From G963422745 sp965214285 (GTDB taxonomy: Bacteria; Actinomycetota; Acidimicrobiia; Acidimicrobiales; Aldehydirespiratoraceae): 64,000 nt of DNA. Shown piece after piece: positions 18,590 through 27,774 of the stretch. The position numbers and the translations under genes are program-made. Each line of letters begins with the position of its first letter. The stretch's first letter is position 1. The notes beneath the pieces were generated by a model. That model made no database searches, was not told where the DNA came from, and was given only the letters and a program-made list of their open reading frames with translations. The stretch is taken from assembly GCA_965214285.1 (NCBI GenBank), contig OZ243946.1, positions 2,170,001 through 2,234,000 of the forward strand, given 5' to 3'.

Positions 18590-20131
18590 ATGAGACGGAT
18601 CCCCTGGGCTGCGATCAGGAGAGCCATACTCCCCGCGACCCTGCTCATCGCGGCGATCACGGCGTCCATGCTGGCGGGCCGCGCCGACCGGGTCTCCGAT
18701 CCGGGCATCGCAGTGACCGTCTCGGACGACCCGGCCGCCGGCTCGCCGATTCTCAGCGCCCGCCGTGCGCCGCAATGGCTGCGCGAGCCCCTCAGCGGCC
18801 AGCTCCTGCAGAGCGCCATCGACAACGTGATCGACCAGGCGCCGGATGCCACCTGCCTGGTGCTGCACCGTGGCGACGAGGTGCTCGCCGAGCACAACAT
18901 GACAGCCTCGCTGCGCCCCGGCGACCTGCACCGCCTGATCACCGTCGCCGCCCTGCATCGCCTGGGCGGCAGCGGCTACCGCACCGAGGTGGTCATCGAC
19001 GACAACCCGCAGATAAGCGACGACGGCGTGCTCAGCGGCGACATCTGGATCATCGGCGGGGGAGACCCCGCTTTGTCCACCCGCGCCTACAACGAGCATC
19101 TCGGCGACGGCCGGGCCTTCTCGGATCTCGACGCCTTGTTCGCAGAGGCCGTGGCCGAGCTGCAGTCGATGGGCGTGAAGTCGATCGTGGGCCGCGTCTA
19201 CGGAGACGAGACCAAGTACTCGCCGGTGGAGCGCAGCTACGTGGGCGTCACCCACCGCGACCCCGAGGAGGGCAACCTCGGAACCGTGTGGACCCGAGCC
19301 GACGCCCGCGCAGCCGGCATCGGCCCGCTGTCGGGGCTGCTGTGGAACAACGGCGTGGTGAGCTGGTCCGACGACCCCGACGAGGCGTACGAGGTCGCCT
19401 CCAACCCTGCGCTGGCCGCGGCCAACCTGCTCGACGACACCCTCGAGGCGGCCGGCTTCACGGTGCGCCGCTCGCCGCGTGCGGGAACCGCCCCCGAGCT
19501 GGCCGACCGCCGTCAGATCGCGGTGCTCGACTCGCCGCCGCTCACCGAGATCATGGCCCGCTCGCTGGTCGACGCCACCACCGCGGAGATGCTGCTCAAG
19601 GAGATAGGCATCCGCCAGGGAGAGAGCGCGCTGCGCGAGGAGGCTCTGTTCGGGCTGGTCAGCGGCGGCTTCACCGACGCCGGACTGCCCTATGCGCCGG
19701 GAGGCCCGGTCGTCTACCTCGACGGCTCTGGCACCAGCGACCTGAACCGCAACACCTGCGAGATGCTGTTCGCAGCCATCGACGACGCAGACGACGCCGC
19801 AGGGATGATCCTGCCGGCGGCAGCGCAGAGCACGGTCGCGGAATGCGCGCCGGCAGGCGACGGCGAGCTGAGCGTCTACGCCTCCTCGGACGACACCACC
19901 ACGGGCCTGGTGGGGCGCTACACGGCCGCCAACGGCGACGTCCTGGCGTTCGTCATGATGGCCGAGGACCCGGGGCGCTTGAGCGTTGCCGACGACGCAC
20001 CCGAGGGCACCGAGCCGGCCGGCCCGTACGAGCCCTGCAATGCGCTGCAGGCGGCGCTGCTGGCCACGGTCACCGGCTACCCCTACGGGCCAGACATCGA
20101 GGAGCTCTCGCCGCTCGACCCGGTGCCGTGA
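18590..20131 (+). CDS. PBP4/DacB-like (peptidase S13) protein lacking the catalytic motifs
   Basis: A 513-residue exported protein with an N-terminal signal anchor (about residues 9-28). It has the D-alanyl-D-alanine carboxypeptidase family framework: the IIGGGDPALS motif, AEMLLKEIG after the second motif, and DGSGTSDLNRNT. The three catalytic motifs are not intact. The SxxK region reads PGDLHR (Ser to Asp, Lys to Arg), the SxN region reads VDA, and no KTG is seen near SSDDTTTGL. It is therefore likely a non-catalytic cell-wall binding or regulatory protein. ATG 18590 starts 41 bp after the TetR gene. Alignments were made by eye. Confidence 0.75.
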   Translation: MRRIPWAAIRRAILPATLLIAAITASMLAGRADRVSDPGIAVTVSDDPAAGSPILSARRAPQWLREPLSGQLLQSAIDNVIDQAPDATCLVLHRGDEVLAEHNMTASLRPGDLHRLITVAALHRLGGSGYRTEVVIDDNPQISDDGVLSGDIWIIGGGDPALSTRAYNEHLGDGRAFSDLDALFAEAVAELQSMGVKSIVGRVYGDETKYSPVERSYVGVTHRDPEEGNLGTVWTRADARAAGIGPLSGLLWNNGVVSWSDDPDEAYEVASNPALAAANLLDDTLEAAGFTVRRSPRAGTAPELADRRQIAVLDSPPLTEIMARSLVDATTAEMLLKEIGIRQGESALREEALFGLVSGGFTDAGLPYAPGGPVVYLDGSGTSDLNRNTCEMLFAAIDDADDAAGMILPAAAQSTVAECAPAGDGELSVYASSDDTTTGLVGRYTAANGDVLAFVMMAEDPGRLSVADDAPEGTEPAGPYEPCNALQAALLATVTGYPYGPDIEELSPLDPVP

Positions 20132-20180
20132 GCGCACGCTCGGGCGCTGGGCGGCTCTGAGGGTGGGTAACGTTGGGGCC

Positions 20181-20456
20181 GTGGAGCTCGTCGATCAGAT
20201 CAAGGCATATGCCACTCAGGAGCTTGTCGACCCGCTGCGCAAGGTGCCGCGCTGGCTCGGCTACGGCATCGCCGGCAGCCTGCTGCTGATGCTCGGCTCG
20301 GTGTCGCTGAGTCTGGCGGTGCTGCGCGCCCTGCAGACCGAGACCGGGAGCTGGACCCATGGCAACCTGTCGTGGCTGCCCTATGCGATCACGCTCGTGG
20401 TGCTGCTGATCGCCATGGTGGCCCTGGCGCTGCGCATCAACCGCAAGACGCTGTGA
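20181..20456 (+). CDS. Small two-helix membrane protein (holin-3-like)
   Basis: A 91-residue protein with a short amphipathic N-terminus (VELVDQIKAYATQELVDPL), then two membrane helices (about residues 32-54 and 66-85) and a basic C-terminus. It resembles the phage-holin-superfamily-3 membrane proteins common in actinobacteria, which are cell-envelope proteins of unknown role. GTG 20181 is preferred; GTG 20163 is an alternative. It overlaps the next gene by one base (TGATG), starting a chain of coupled small genes. Confidence 0.6.
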   Translation: MELVDQIKAYATQELVDPLRKVPRWLGYGIAGSLLLMLGSVSLSLAVLRALQTETGSWTHGNLSWLPYAITLVVLLIAMVALALRINRKTL

Positions 20457-20686
20457 TGGCCGCGCAGCCTGGCGAGGATCCCGACGCCGAGCGGATCACC
20501 CCCGCAGACCTGGAGGACTCGTTCCGGCGCTTCGCGGGCGACGTGGAATCGACCGTGAAGTCCAAGGCGCTGCAATGGGCGCCGTTGATCGTCGGCGCTG
20601 CGGTGGGCGTGGTGGTGGTCGCCTACTTCCTGGGCCGGAGGGTCGGCGCAACTCGTTCCACGGTCGTGGAGATCAGGCGCATCTGA
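20456..20686 (+). CDS. Small single-helix membrane protein
   Basis: A 76-residue protein: an acidic soluble N-terminus (ADLEDSFRRFAGDVES), one membrane helix (about residues 42-60, LIVGAAVGVVVVAYFLG) and a short basic tail. It overlaps both neighbours by one base, so it is made together with them. The position just before trmI matches conserved small genes seen near the proteasome region of other actinobacteria. Function unknown. Confidence 0.65.
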   Translation: MAAQPGEDPDAERITPADLEDSFRRFAGDVESTVKSKALQWAPLIVGAAVGVVVVAYFLGRRVGATRSTVVEIRRI

Positions 20687-20910
20687 TGGCCGTCGCGGCG
20701 ATCGGCAGGTGGACCCGAGGGCTCGGCGACACCGCCAAGCGGCGAGGCCTCGTCGGCGGCAGCCGGGCCTGGCTGGCCGTGTTCGCGGGCCTGCAGGTGA
20801 TCCGCTTCGCGGGGCGGGTCGCCAAGCGCGGCGAGAAGCCGGTTCACTACTCCGAGCCGCTGCGCCCCGGCGAGACCCTGGAGATCCGCCATCTTGCCCC
20901 CGACAGGTGA
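20686..20910 (+). CDS. Small conserved hypothetical protein
   Basis: A 74-residue protein with a weakly hydrophobic centre (WLAVFAGLQVIRFAG) and the C-terminal motif YSEPLRPGETLEIRHL, a pattern seen in small actinobacterial proteins near trmI. It overlaps the previous gene by one base (TGATG). The trmI start lies within its 3' end. Function unknown. Confidence 0.65.
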   Translation: MAVAAIGRWTRGLGDTAKRRGLVGGSRAWLAVFAGLQVIRFAGRVAKRGEKPVHYSEPLRPGETLEIRHLAPDR

Positions 20911-21787
20911 GGGCGACGCCTCCACTGGCGAAGACGAGCACTCACTGCCGGCGGAGCCCCGAGATCAGCCCTCGGGCGGGCACCCCGAAACGGCAGCGCT
21001 GACTGCGCTGAGCCGCCGCGGGCCGCTGCAGGCCGGCGAGCCGGTGCTGCTGGTGGACCGCAAGCGGCGCAGGTATCTCTTCGACCTCGAGACCGGCGGG
21101 CAGTTCCACTGCCACGCGGGCGTGCTCGCCCACGACGAGATCATCGGGCAAGACGAGGGCCGCACCTTGCGCAGCTCGCACGGCATGGCCTTCGTGGCGC
21201 TGCGGCCGGCGCTCACCGACGTGGTGCTGAAGATGCCCCGCGGCGCGCAGGTCGTCTACCCCAAGGACATCGGGCCGATCCTGGTGCTCGCGGACATCCA
21301 TGCAGGGGTGAGGGTGCTCGAGGCCGGGGTGGGCTCGGGCGCCTTGTCGATGGCGCTGCTGCGCTCAGGCGCCGAGATCGTCGGCTACGAGCTGCGCGAC
21401 GACTTCGAGCAGCGGGCACGGCGCAACGTGGAGCGCTTCTGCGGCGCCGAGGCGCTGGCGCGCTACAGCACCGAGATCCGCGACGTCTACGAGGGGATCG
21501 ACGCAGCGGGCCTGGACCGCATCGTGCTGGACCTGCCCGAGCCCTGGCAGGTGGTGCCCCACGCCGAGACGGCGCTGCGGCCCGGCGGCATCTTTCTGGC
21601 CTATGTGCCCAGCATCGTGCAGGCGCAGCGGCTCCGCGAGGCGCTGGAGGACTCGCGGTTCGGCGTCGCCGAGACCCTGGAAGTGCTGCAGCGGCACTGG
21701 CACATCGAGAATGCCGCGGTGCGCCCCGACCATCGCATGGTCGCCCACACCGGCTTCTTGACCCACGCCCGCCTGCTCGCCGAATGA
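20894..21787 (+). CDS. trmI: tRNA (adenine-58-N1)-methyltransferase
   Basis: A 297-residue class I SAM methyltransferase that makes m1A58 in the T-loop of tRNA. The N-terminal beta domain includes GEPVLLVDRKRRRYLFDL. The SAM site is VLEAGVGSGALSMALL at about residues 139-154. LDLPEPWQVV is the catalytic-site motif, and MVAHTGFLTHAR closes the protein. Actinobacterial trmI is typically next to mpa, as here. The start is a TTG at 20894 overlapping the previous gene, because no better codon precedes the domain; the first 35 residues are low-complexity and the true start may be slightly different. Confidence 0.92.
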   Translation: MPPTGEGDASTGEDEHSLPAEPRDQPSGGHPETAALTALSRRGPLQAGEPVLLVDRKRRRYLFDLETGGQFHCHAGVLAHDEIIGQDEGRTLRSSHGMAFVALRPALTDVVLKMPRGAQVVYPKDIGPILVLADIHAGVRVLEAGVGSGALSMALLRSGAEIVGYELRDDFEQRARRNVERFCGAEALARYSTEIRDVYEGIDAAGLDRIVLDLPEPWQVVPHAETALRPGGIFLAYVPSIVQAQRLREALEDSRFGVAETLEVLQRHWHIENAAVRPDHRMVAHTGFLTHARLLAE

Positions 21788-22710
21788 ACGCCGCACGGTC
21801 GCGCCGGCGCGCCTGGCCTGCACGGCGTCGGCCTGGGCTGCGCCGCTCGGCTGCGCCCCGGTCGACACTGCACCGGCCGGCCATGCGTTTGCTGTGCGCC
21901 GGCGCCCTTGTTGCCGCTGCCTGCGTCGGCGGCTGCGGCAGCGGCGGGCTCGTGGATGGCAACGGCACCGCTTCGCCCGACAGAGCTGACGCGACCCCCG
22001 ACGGCGGCGGCACGCTCCCGGATGCCTCGCCCGACGAAGCGCCGGACCGGGCGCCGCTCGACAACCCGCCCGACCCGGGGCCGCCGCCCGACCACGACGG
22101 GCTCAGCGACGAGCTGCGCGACGCGCTGGCGCGGTCCACGGTCCACGTGAGCGGCATCGCCTGCGGGCGGGTCTCGGAGGGCTCGGGGTTCGCCGTGGCC
22201 CCCGACCTCGTCGCCACCACCGCCCACACGATCGTGGGCCTCGGCGAGATCACCCTCAGCGGCAGCGACGGCCTGTCGATGACGGCGCTGCCCGTGGCCT
22301 TCGACGCCGCCGCCGACCTGGCGCTGCTGGAGGTGCGCTCGGCGGCCTTCGAGGCGCTGCCGCTGGGCGGCGCAGCCGACGGCGACGTGGGCGCGCTGCT
22401 GGGCTGGGACGACGAGCTGACCTTCGACCCCACGCCGTACCGCATCGACCGGCCGATCACGGTGCGCATCGAGGCGGTGGCCACAGGCGATCAGGCCGAG
22501 CGCGTCGAGCGGCGCTCCTGGCTGCTGGCCGCAGAGGTGGAGCCCGGCGACTCGGGCGCGGCCCTGGTCAACTCCGAGGGCCAGGTCGTGGGGATCGTCT
22601 TTGCCGCCACCCGCCGCGACGCAGGCGTCGGCTACGCCACCCGTGCAGAGGTGCTGGCGGAGCTCATCGCCGCGGGGCGCGATCCCGAGACGGTCGTCCC
22701 CGCCTGTTGA
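21784..22710 (+). CDS. Trypsin-like serine protease, probable lipoprotein
   Basis: A 308-residue exported protease of the chymotrypsin fold. The triad is visible: His in ATTAHTI (about residue 146), Asp in AADLALLEV (about 177) and Ser in PGDSGAALVN (about 257). A proline/aspartate-rich linker precedes the domain. The hydrophobic segment CAGALVAAACVGGC is a lipobox with its cysteine near residue 51 from ATG 21784. The later ATG 21883 would give a normal short signal peptide, so it is the more likely functional start. The earlier one overlaps the trmI stop (ATGA). Substrate unknown. Confidence 0.8.
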   Translation: MNAARSRRRAWPARRRPGLRRSAAPRSTLHRPAMRLLCAGALVAAACVGGCGSGGLVDGNGTASPDRADATPDGGGTLPDASPDEAPDRAPLDNPPDPGPPPDHDGLSDELRDALARSTVHVSGIACGRVSEGSGFAVAPDLVATTAHTIVGLGEITLSGSDGLSMTALPVAFDAAADLALLEVRSAAFEALPLGGAADGDVGALLGWDDELTFDPTPYRIDRPITVRIEAVATGDQAERVERRSWLLAAEVEPGDSGAALVNSEGQVVGIVFAATRRDAGVGYATRAEVLAELIAAGRDPETVVPAC

Positions 22711-22752
22711 GCGGTGCCCCGCCTGCTGAGCCGGCGGCGGCTCAGGCTTTGC

Positions 22753-22986
22753 TCAGACCTCGATGAAGATGCACTCGCCGGGGCATTCCTCGGCGGACTC
22801 GATGGTCGCTTCCTCTTGGCCGGCGGGGACGTTGGCGAGGCCGTCGGGACCGCCGGGGTCCGAGAAGATGGTGTCGCCCTCGCGGACATAGGCGAGCCCG
22901 TCGTCGAGCAGCGTGAACACGTCGGGGGCGATCTCCTCGCAGAGACCGTCGCCGGTGCAGAGATCCTGGTCGATCCAAACCTTCAT
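22753..22986 (-). CDS. [3Fe-4S]-type ferredoxin
   Basis: A 77-residue single-cluster ferredoxin. Cluster ligands fit C10, C16 and the CP near residue 68 in CTGDGLC...ECPGECI, where the second cysteine of a 4Fe site is replaced by Asp/Gly. That is the usual sign of a [3Fe-4S] cluster. An APDVF motif follows. An AGAGGA ribosome site lies a few bases before the ATG. Such ferredoxins pass electrons to cytochromes P450 or oxygenases; no partner is in the window. It is divergent from mpa. Confidence 0.88.
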   Translation of the reverse strand: MKVWIDQDLCTGDGLCEEIAPDVFTLLDDGLAYVREGDTIFSDPGGPDGLANVPAGQEEATIESAEECPGECIFIEV

Positions 22987-23181
22987 GTGTCCTCTTGTTG
23001 ACCTCGCGGGCTGCCTGGGCCTGTTGCCCGAGCCCTGATCTGTACCCGAGTGTATAGCGCGGGCCGGACGAAACGGTGCATCCGTCGCGGCAAAGATCCC
23101 GGCACGCCTCGCGACGGGTCTATTGTGTGAGCCCGCAGGCAGCGGCCGACCGTACCGGGCCTGCACGACCGGGAGGAGCCA

Positions 23182-24945
23182 GTGGACGACTCAGGCGACT
23201 TGAGCGCTGCCGAGAAGCAGGCCGACGAGATCCGCGGGCTGCGCCTGAGCGTCGCCGGGCTCGAGGACGAGATCACCGAGCTGCGCCGCCGCCTGAAGGA
23301 CTCGCCCAAGCGCGCCCACGAGCTCGAGGAGCGCCTCGGTGAGACCCGCAGCAAGCTCTCCAAGGCGGTGTCGCGGAACGAGAAGCTCAGCTACACGCTG
23401 CGCGAGGCCCGCGAGCAGATCGCAGCCCTGCGCGACGAGGTCGACAAGCTGATCCAGCCGCCCAGCGGCTACGGCACCGTGCTCGCCGTGAACGACGACG
23501 AGACCGTCGATGTGCACGCCGGGGGCCGCAAGATGCGGGTCTGCGTGCATCCCGACCTCGCCGGCGAGCTGGCGCCGGGCCAGGAGGTGGCGCTCAACGA
23601 GTCGTTCAACGTGGTGCTGGCCCGCGGCCCCGACCGCAGCGGCGAGATCGCCACCGTCAAGGAGCTGCTCGACGACGGCGAGCGGGTCATGATCGTGGGC
23701 CGGGCCGACGAGGAGCGCGTCGTCGAGCTCGGCGAGGCCGCCAAATCCCAGCCGCTGCGCAGCGGCGACACCGTGCTGGTCGACGTGCGCGCCCAGATGG
23801 TGCTGGAGCGCCTGCACCGCCCGCAGGTGCAGGATCTGGTGCTCGAGGAGGTGCCCGACGTCAGCTATCTCGATGTCGGCGGCCTCGACGAGCAGATCGA
23901 GCAGATTGTCGACGCCGTGGAGCTGCCGTTCATCCATCAGGCGCTGTTCGCCGACTACAGCCTGCCTGCGCCCAAGGGCATCCTGCTGTACGGCCCGCCG
24001 GGCTGCGGCAAGACGCTGATCGCCAAGGCGGTGGCCAACAGCCTCGCCGGCAAGGTGACCGAGGTCTCCGGCGACCGCGAGGCCCGCAGCTTCTTCTTGA
24101 ACATCAAGGGCCCTGAGCTGCTGAACAAGTACGTCGGCGAGACCGAGCGCCAGATCCGCCTGGTCTTCCAACGGGCGCGCGAGAAGAGCGAGGAGGGCTG
24201 GCCGGTGATCGTGTTCTTCGACGAGATGGAGTCGCTGTTCCGCACCCGCGGCAGCGGCATCAGCTCCGACATCGAGAGCACCATCGTGCCCCAGCTGCTC
24301 GCCGAGATCGACGGCGTGGAGGCGCTGCGCAACGTGATCGTGATCGGTGCCTCCAACCGCGAGGATCTGATCGACCCGGCGATCCTGCGGCCCGGCCGCC
24401 TCGACGTGAAGATCAAGATCGAGCGGCCCGACGCCGAGGCCGCGGTGTCGATCTTCTCGCGCTATCTGACCAGCGATCTGCCGATCGACCCCGAGACCGT
24501 GGAGGGCATAGGCGGCGGCGACCCCGACAAGGCAGTGCAGGCCATGATCGAGGACACCGTGCGCGACATGTACGGCACGCACGAGGACAACCGCTTCCTG
24601 GAGGTCACCTACCAGAACGGCGACAAGGAGATCATGTACTTCAAGGAGTTCTCCTCGGGGGCGATGATCGAGAACATCGTGCGCCGCGCCAAGAAGCTCG
24701 CCATCAAGCGCGAGATCGGCGGCGGCAGCCGCGGCATCCGCACCGCCGACCTGCTGGCCTCGATCCGCCAGGAGTTCAAGGAGCACGAGGATCTGCCCAA
24801 CACCACCAACCCCGACGACTGGGCCAAGATCTCCGGCAAGAAGGGCGAGCGGATCGTCTACGTGCGCACCCTGATCGGCAACGACGACGAGCCGGGAATC
24901 GGCGGCAAGAGCATCGACTCGGTGGCCACCGGGCAGTACCTGTAG
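23182..24945 (+). CDS. mpa: Proteasome-activating AAA+ ATPase Mpa/ARC
   Basis: A 587-residue hexameric unfoldase that binds pupylated proteins and threads them into the 20S core. An N-terminal coiled coil (about residues 10-92) captures Pup, and tandem OB domains follow (about 95-240). The AAA module has GPPGCGKT (about 271-278), VIVFFDEMES (about 343-352) and the RPGRLD region. It ends in GQYL, the penultimate-tyrosine tail that docks into the alpha ring and opens the gate. GTG 23182 sits behind GGGAGG. Unlike in most actinobacteria, it is separated from dop-pup by gdhA and an ABC transporter. Confidence 0.96.
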   Translation: MDDSGDLSAAEKQADEIRGLRLSVAGLEDEITELRRRLKDSPKRAHELEERLGETRSKLSKAVSRNEKLSYTLREAREQIAALRDEVDKLIQPPSGYGTVLAVNDDETVDVHAGGRKMRVCVHPDLAGELAPGQEVALNESFNVVLARGPDRSGEIATVKELLDDGERVMIVGRADEERVVELGEAAKSQPLRSGDTVLVDVRAQMVLERLHRPQVQDLVLEEVPDVSYLDVGGLDEQIEQIVDAVELPFIHQALFADYSLPAPKGILLYGPPGCGKTLIAKAVANSLAGKVTEVSGDREARSFFLNIKGPELLNKYVGETERQIRLVFQRAREKSEEGWPVIVFFDEMESLFRTRGSGISSDIESTIVPQLLAEIDGVEALRNVIVIGASNREDLIDPAILRPGRLDVKIKIERPDAEAAVSIFSRYLTSDLPIDPETVEGIGGGDPDKAVQAMIEDTVRDMYGTHEDNRFLEVTYQNGDKEIMYFKEFSSGAMIENIVRRAKKLAIKREIGGGSRGIRTADLLASIRQEFKEHEDLPNTTNPDDWAKISGKKGERIVYVRTLIGNDDEPGIGGKSIDSVATGQYL

Positions 24946-24953
24946 AGCCGCCC

Positions 24954-24997
24954 GCAGAGCCGCCGTCGCCCAGCCGCAGAGCCGCCGTCGCCGCCCG
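24954..24997. repeat. 22-bp tandem duplication after mpa
   Basis: Two copies of a GCAGAGCCGCCGTCGCC-containing unit directly behind the mpa stop codon. Part of a wider pattern of short duplications at gene ends in this window. Confidence 0.6.
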
Positions 24998-25058
24998 AGC
25001 CGCCGCCAGCCCACGCAAGTCCCGCCATCACCGCAAGCACCACGAAGCCGAGGCCCAG

Positions 25059-26324
25059 ATGAGCCGCAAGAGCAAGAGCCTGTACCGCGAAGCCGCGGCC
25101 AACGTGGAGGCCGCCGCCTCCGACATCGACATGCCCGACAAGGTGCGGCGCATCCTCTCGGAGCCGATGAACGAGATCATCGTCAACTTCCCGGTGCGGC
25201 GCGACAGCGGCGACTACGAGATCCTGCAGGGCTACCGCATCCAGCACAACAACGTGCTCGGCCCGTTCAAGGGCGGCCTGCGCTTCCACGAGTCGGTCGA
25301 CCTCAACGAGGTGCGGGCGCTGGCCACCTGGATGACCTTCAAGTGCGCCCTGGTGCGCCTGCCCTTCGGCGGCGCCAAGGGCGGCGTGGCGATGCGCCCT
25401 CGGTCGTTCTCGATCGGCGAGATGGAGCGGGTGGTGCGGCGCTTCACCCACGCCCTGGGCGAGAACATCGGCCCCGAGCACGACATCCCTGCACCCGACA
25501 TGGGCACCAACGCCCAGATCATGGGCTGGATCATGGACGCCTACGTCAACGGCCGCGGCCCCGGCGGGCGCACCGGCGGGCGCCGGGTGGTGACCGGCAA
25601 GCCGGTCGAGCTCGGGGGCAGCCTGGGCCGCGACTCCGCCACCGGCCGCGGCGCCGCCTATGCGCTGCGCCATCTCTACGGCGAGCTCGACCACACCCTG
25701 AGCGGCCAGAAGGTCGCCATCCAGGGCTTCGGCAACGTCGGCTCGCATGCCGCCTTGGCCCTGGCGGAGCTGGGCATGCAGATCGTGGGCATCGCCGACC
25801 TGTCGGGCTCGATCCACAACGAAGCGGGCTTCGACGTGGAGAAGCTGAAGCGCTGGTCGCTCGAGAACGGCGGCGTAGCCGGCTATCCCGACGGCGACAT
25901 GATCAGCGCAGAGGAGCTATTCGCGCTCGACGTGGACGTGCTGATCCCCGCCGCCCTGGAGGCTCAGATCACCGCCGAGAACGTGGAGAAGGTGCGCGCC
26001 TCAGTGGTGCTGGAGGCCGCCAACGGTCCGGTCACCGCCGATGCGTCCGCGGTGCTCGAGGACGGCGGGGTTCACGTGATCCCCGACATCCTGTGCAACG
26101 CCGGGGGAGTGGTCGTCTCCTACTACGAGTGGGTGCAGAACAAGACCAGCGACAACTGGTCCGCGGCGGACGTGGACACCCGCCTGCGCAACACCATCTG
26201 GGATGCCTGCGACCGGGTGTCGGCCCAGCGGGAGCGGCGCGCCTGCAGCCGCCGCCACGCCGCCTACGTCGAGGCCTCCGAGCTGCTGAGCACGGTGTAC
26301 TCGATGCGAGGCATCTTCCCCTAG
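25059..26324 (+). CDS. gdhA: Glutamate dehydrogenase
   Basis: A 421-residue Glu/Leu/Phe/Val dehydrogenase catalysing reversible oxidative deamination of glutamate to 2-oxoglutarate and ammonia. Substrate-site motifs are GPFKGGLRFH (about residues 68-77) and PFGGAKGG with the catalytic lysine (about 103-110). The catalytic aspartate lies in IPAPDMGT, and the Rossmann motif is GFGNVGSHAA. Length fits the small hexameric class. A GAGG lies before the ATG. It sits between mpa and a glutamate/amino-acid transporter, which suggests use of amino acids from proteolysis or uptake; coenzyme preference is not clear from sequence. Confidence 0.93.
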   Translation: MSRKSKSLYREAAANVEAAASDIDMPDKVRRILSEPMNEIIVNFPVRRDSGDYEILQGYRIQHNNVLGPFKGGLRFHESVDLNEVRALATWMTFKCALVRLPFGGAKGGVAMRPRSFSIGEMERVVRRFTHALGENIGPEHDIPAPDMGTNAQIMGWIMDAYVNGRGPGGRTGGRRVVTGKPVELGGSLGRDSATGRGAAYALRHLYGELDHTLSGQKVAIQGFGNVGSHAALALAELGMQIVGIADLSGSIHNEAGFDVEKLKRWSLENGGVAGYPDGDMISAEELFALDVDVLIPAALEAQITAENVEKVRASVVLEAANGPVTADASAVLEDGGVHVIPDILCNAGGVVVSYYEWVQNKTSDNWSAADVDTRLRNTIWDACDRVSAQRERRACSRRHAAYVEASELLSTVYSMRGIFP

Positions 26325-26347
26325 AGCCGCGACGCCGCAGTGGCCGC

Positions 26348-26405
26348 GGCGCCCGGGACCGCCTGGGCACAGGGGCGGCGCCTGGGACCGCCTGGGTCCA
26401 AGGGC
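26348..26405. repeat. 29-bp tandem duplication after gdhA
   Basis: Two imperfect copies of a unit beginning GGCGCC(C/T)GGGACCGCCTGGG in the 206-bp gap between gdhA and the binding-protein gene. No further signal is evident in the gap apart from the ribosome site of the next gene. Confidence 0.65.
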
Positions 26406-26530
26406 GGCGGCGCCTCGCAGCGGCGGCGCCGGATTCTCGCTGAGGCCGTTGCGGTTGGGCTGCGGCGGCCTTATCGTCAGCGGGGTCCGCACGAAACCCG
26501 TCGGACGCGACCTCTACAGAAAGAGATTCC

Positions 26531-27727
26531 ATGCGCAATCGGTACCTTCTTCGCCTTCTCGCGGTGCTGCTCGGCTTCACGCTGATCGCCACAGCCTGCG
26601 GCGGCGACGACGACGAGACCAGCAGCGACGCCGACGCAGGCGACAGCGACTCCGGTGATTCCGGCGACGACGGCGACTCCGGAGACGACGGCGATGCCGC
26701 CGCTGCCGGCGACGACGGCGACTCGGGCGACTCCGAGGATGTCGTCGTCACTACCCAGGAGGGCGGCCTGCTCGACGCCATCAAGGAGCGAGGCGAGCTG
26801 AACTGCGGTGTCAGCGGTGCGGCCGTGGCCTTCTCGGAGACCCAGCCCGACGGCAGCCAGGTCGGCTTCGACGCCGACATGTGCCGTGCCGTGGCGGCTG
26901 CCATCCTCGGCGACGCCGAGGCCGTGAACTTCGTTGCCCTCACCGCAGCGGAGCGCTTCACCGCCGTGCAGACCGGCGAGGTCGACGTGCTGATGCGCAA
27001 CACCACCTGGACCCAGAGCCGCGACACAGACGTGGGCATGGACTTCGGCCCGACCACCTACTACGACGGCCAGCAGCTCATGGCCCGTGCGGGAGACGAC
27101 TTCTCCGGCAGCTCCGGCGTGGCCGACATCGACGGCGCGACAGTGTGCACCAACGCGGGCACCACCACCGAGAAGAACATCGCCGATGCCGCCGACGCCG
27201 CCGGCATCACGATCACCCTCACCACCTTCGAGGACTTCGACGTGGTCACCCAGAACTTCATCGACGGCGCCTGCGACGTGATCACCACCGACGGCTCGGG
27301 CCTGGTCGGCCGCAAGGCCAAGCAGCAGCCCGACGGTCAGGAATGGGTGATCTTCCCGGCGACGCCGATCTCCAAGGAGCCGCTGGGCCCGACGTACGGC
27401 CAGAACGACTCGCAGTTCGCCGATGTCGTCAACTGGACGGTCTACGCCATGATCATCGCCGATGAGAAGGGCATCGACCAGAGCAACGCCGAGGCCATGG
27501 CGGCCAGTCCGCCCGACGCCGAGGCCGGTCGCCTGCTGGGCGGCGAGGGCGAGCTGCAGACCCTGATGGGCCTCAACGCCGATGCCTTCCTGCAGGTCAT
27601 CTTGCAGGTCGGCAACTACAACGACGTCTACGTGCGTCACCTGGGTCCTGTGGGCCTCACCCGCGAGGGCTCGGCGAACGCCGCCTGGACCGAGGGAGGC
27701 CTGATCTACGCGCCGCCGGCGCGCTGA
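26531..27727 (+). CDS. aapJ: Amino-acid ABC transporter substrate-binding lipoprotein (AapJ-like)
   Basis: A 398-residue binding protein of SBP family 3. Lipobox LIATAC (Cys23) anchors it outside the membrane. A long Asp/Ser/Gly/Glu-rich linker (about residues 25-75) precedes the binding domain, which includes LNCGVSGAAVAFSE, GFDADMCRAVAAA, RNTTWTQSRDTDVGMDFGPT and ITTDGSGLVGRK. These match the general L-amino-acid/glutamate binding proteins of the AapJ/BztA group. ATG is preceded by an AGAGA ribosome site. It heads a four-gene transporter operon beside gdhA. Confidence 0.9.
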   Translation: MRNRYLLRLLAVLLGFTLIATACGGDDDETSSDADAGDSDSGDSGDDGDSGDDGDAAAAGDDGDSGDSEDVVVTTQEGGLLDAIKERGELNCGVSGAAVAFSETQPDGSQVGFDADMCRAVAAAILGDAEAVNFVALTAAERFTAVQTGEVDVLMRNTTWTQSRDTDVGMDFGPTTYYDGQQLMARAGDDFSGSSGVADIDGATVCTNAGTTTEKNIADAADAAGITITLTTFEDFDVVTQNFIDGACDVITTDGSGLVGRKAKQQPDGQEWVIFPATPISKEPLGPTYGQNDSQFADVVNWTVYAMIIADEKGIDQSNAEAMAASPPDAEAGRLLGGEGELQTLMGLNADAFLQVILQVGNYNDVYVRHLGPVGLTREGSANAAWTEGGLIYAPPAR

Positions 27728-27734
27728 TCGGCCG

Positions 27735-27753
27735 CACCCGACCCGTTCGGGTG
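27735..27753 (+). terminator. Hairpin between binding protein and permease
   Basis: CACCCG and CGGGTG pair around a seven-base loop just after the aapJ stop. Together with the next hairpin it may protect the aapJ mRNA end or attenuate read-through, giving more binding protein than permease. Confidence 0.5.
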
Positions 27754-27774
27754 ATCCCGGACACAACTCGACTA

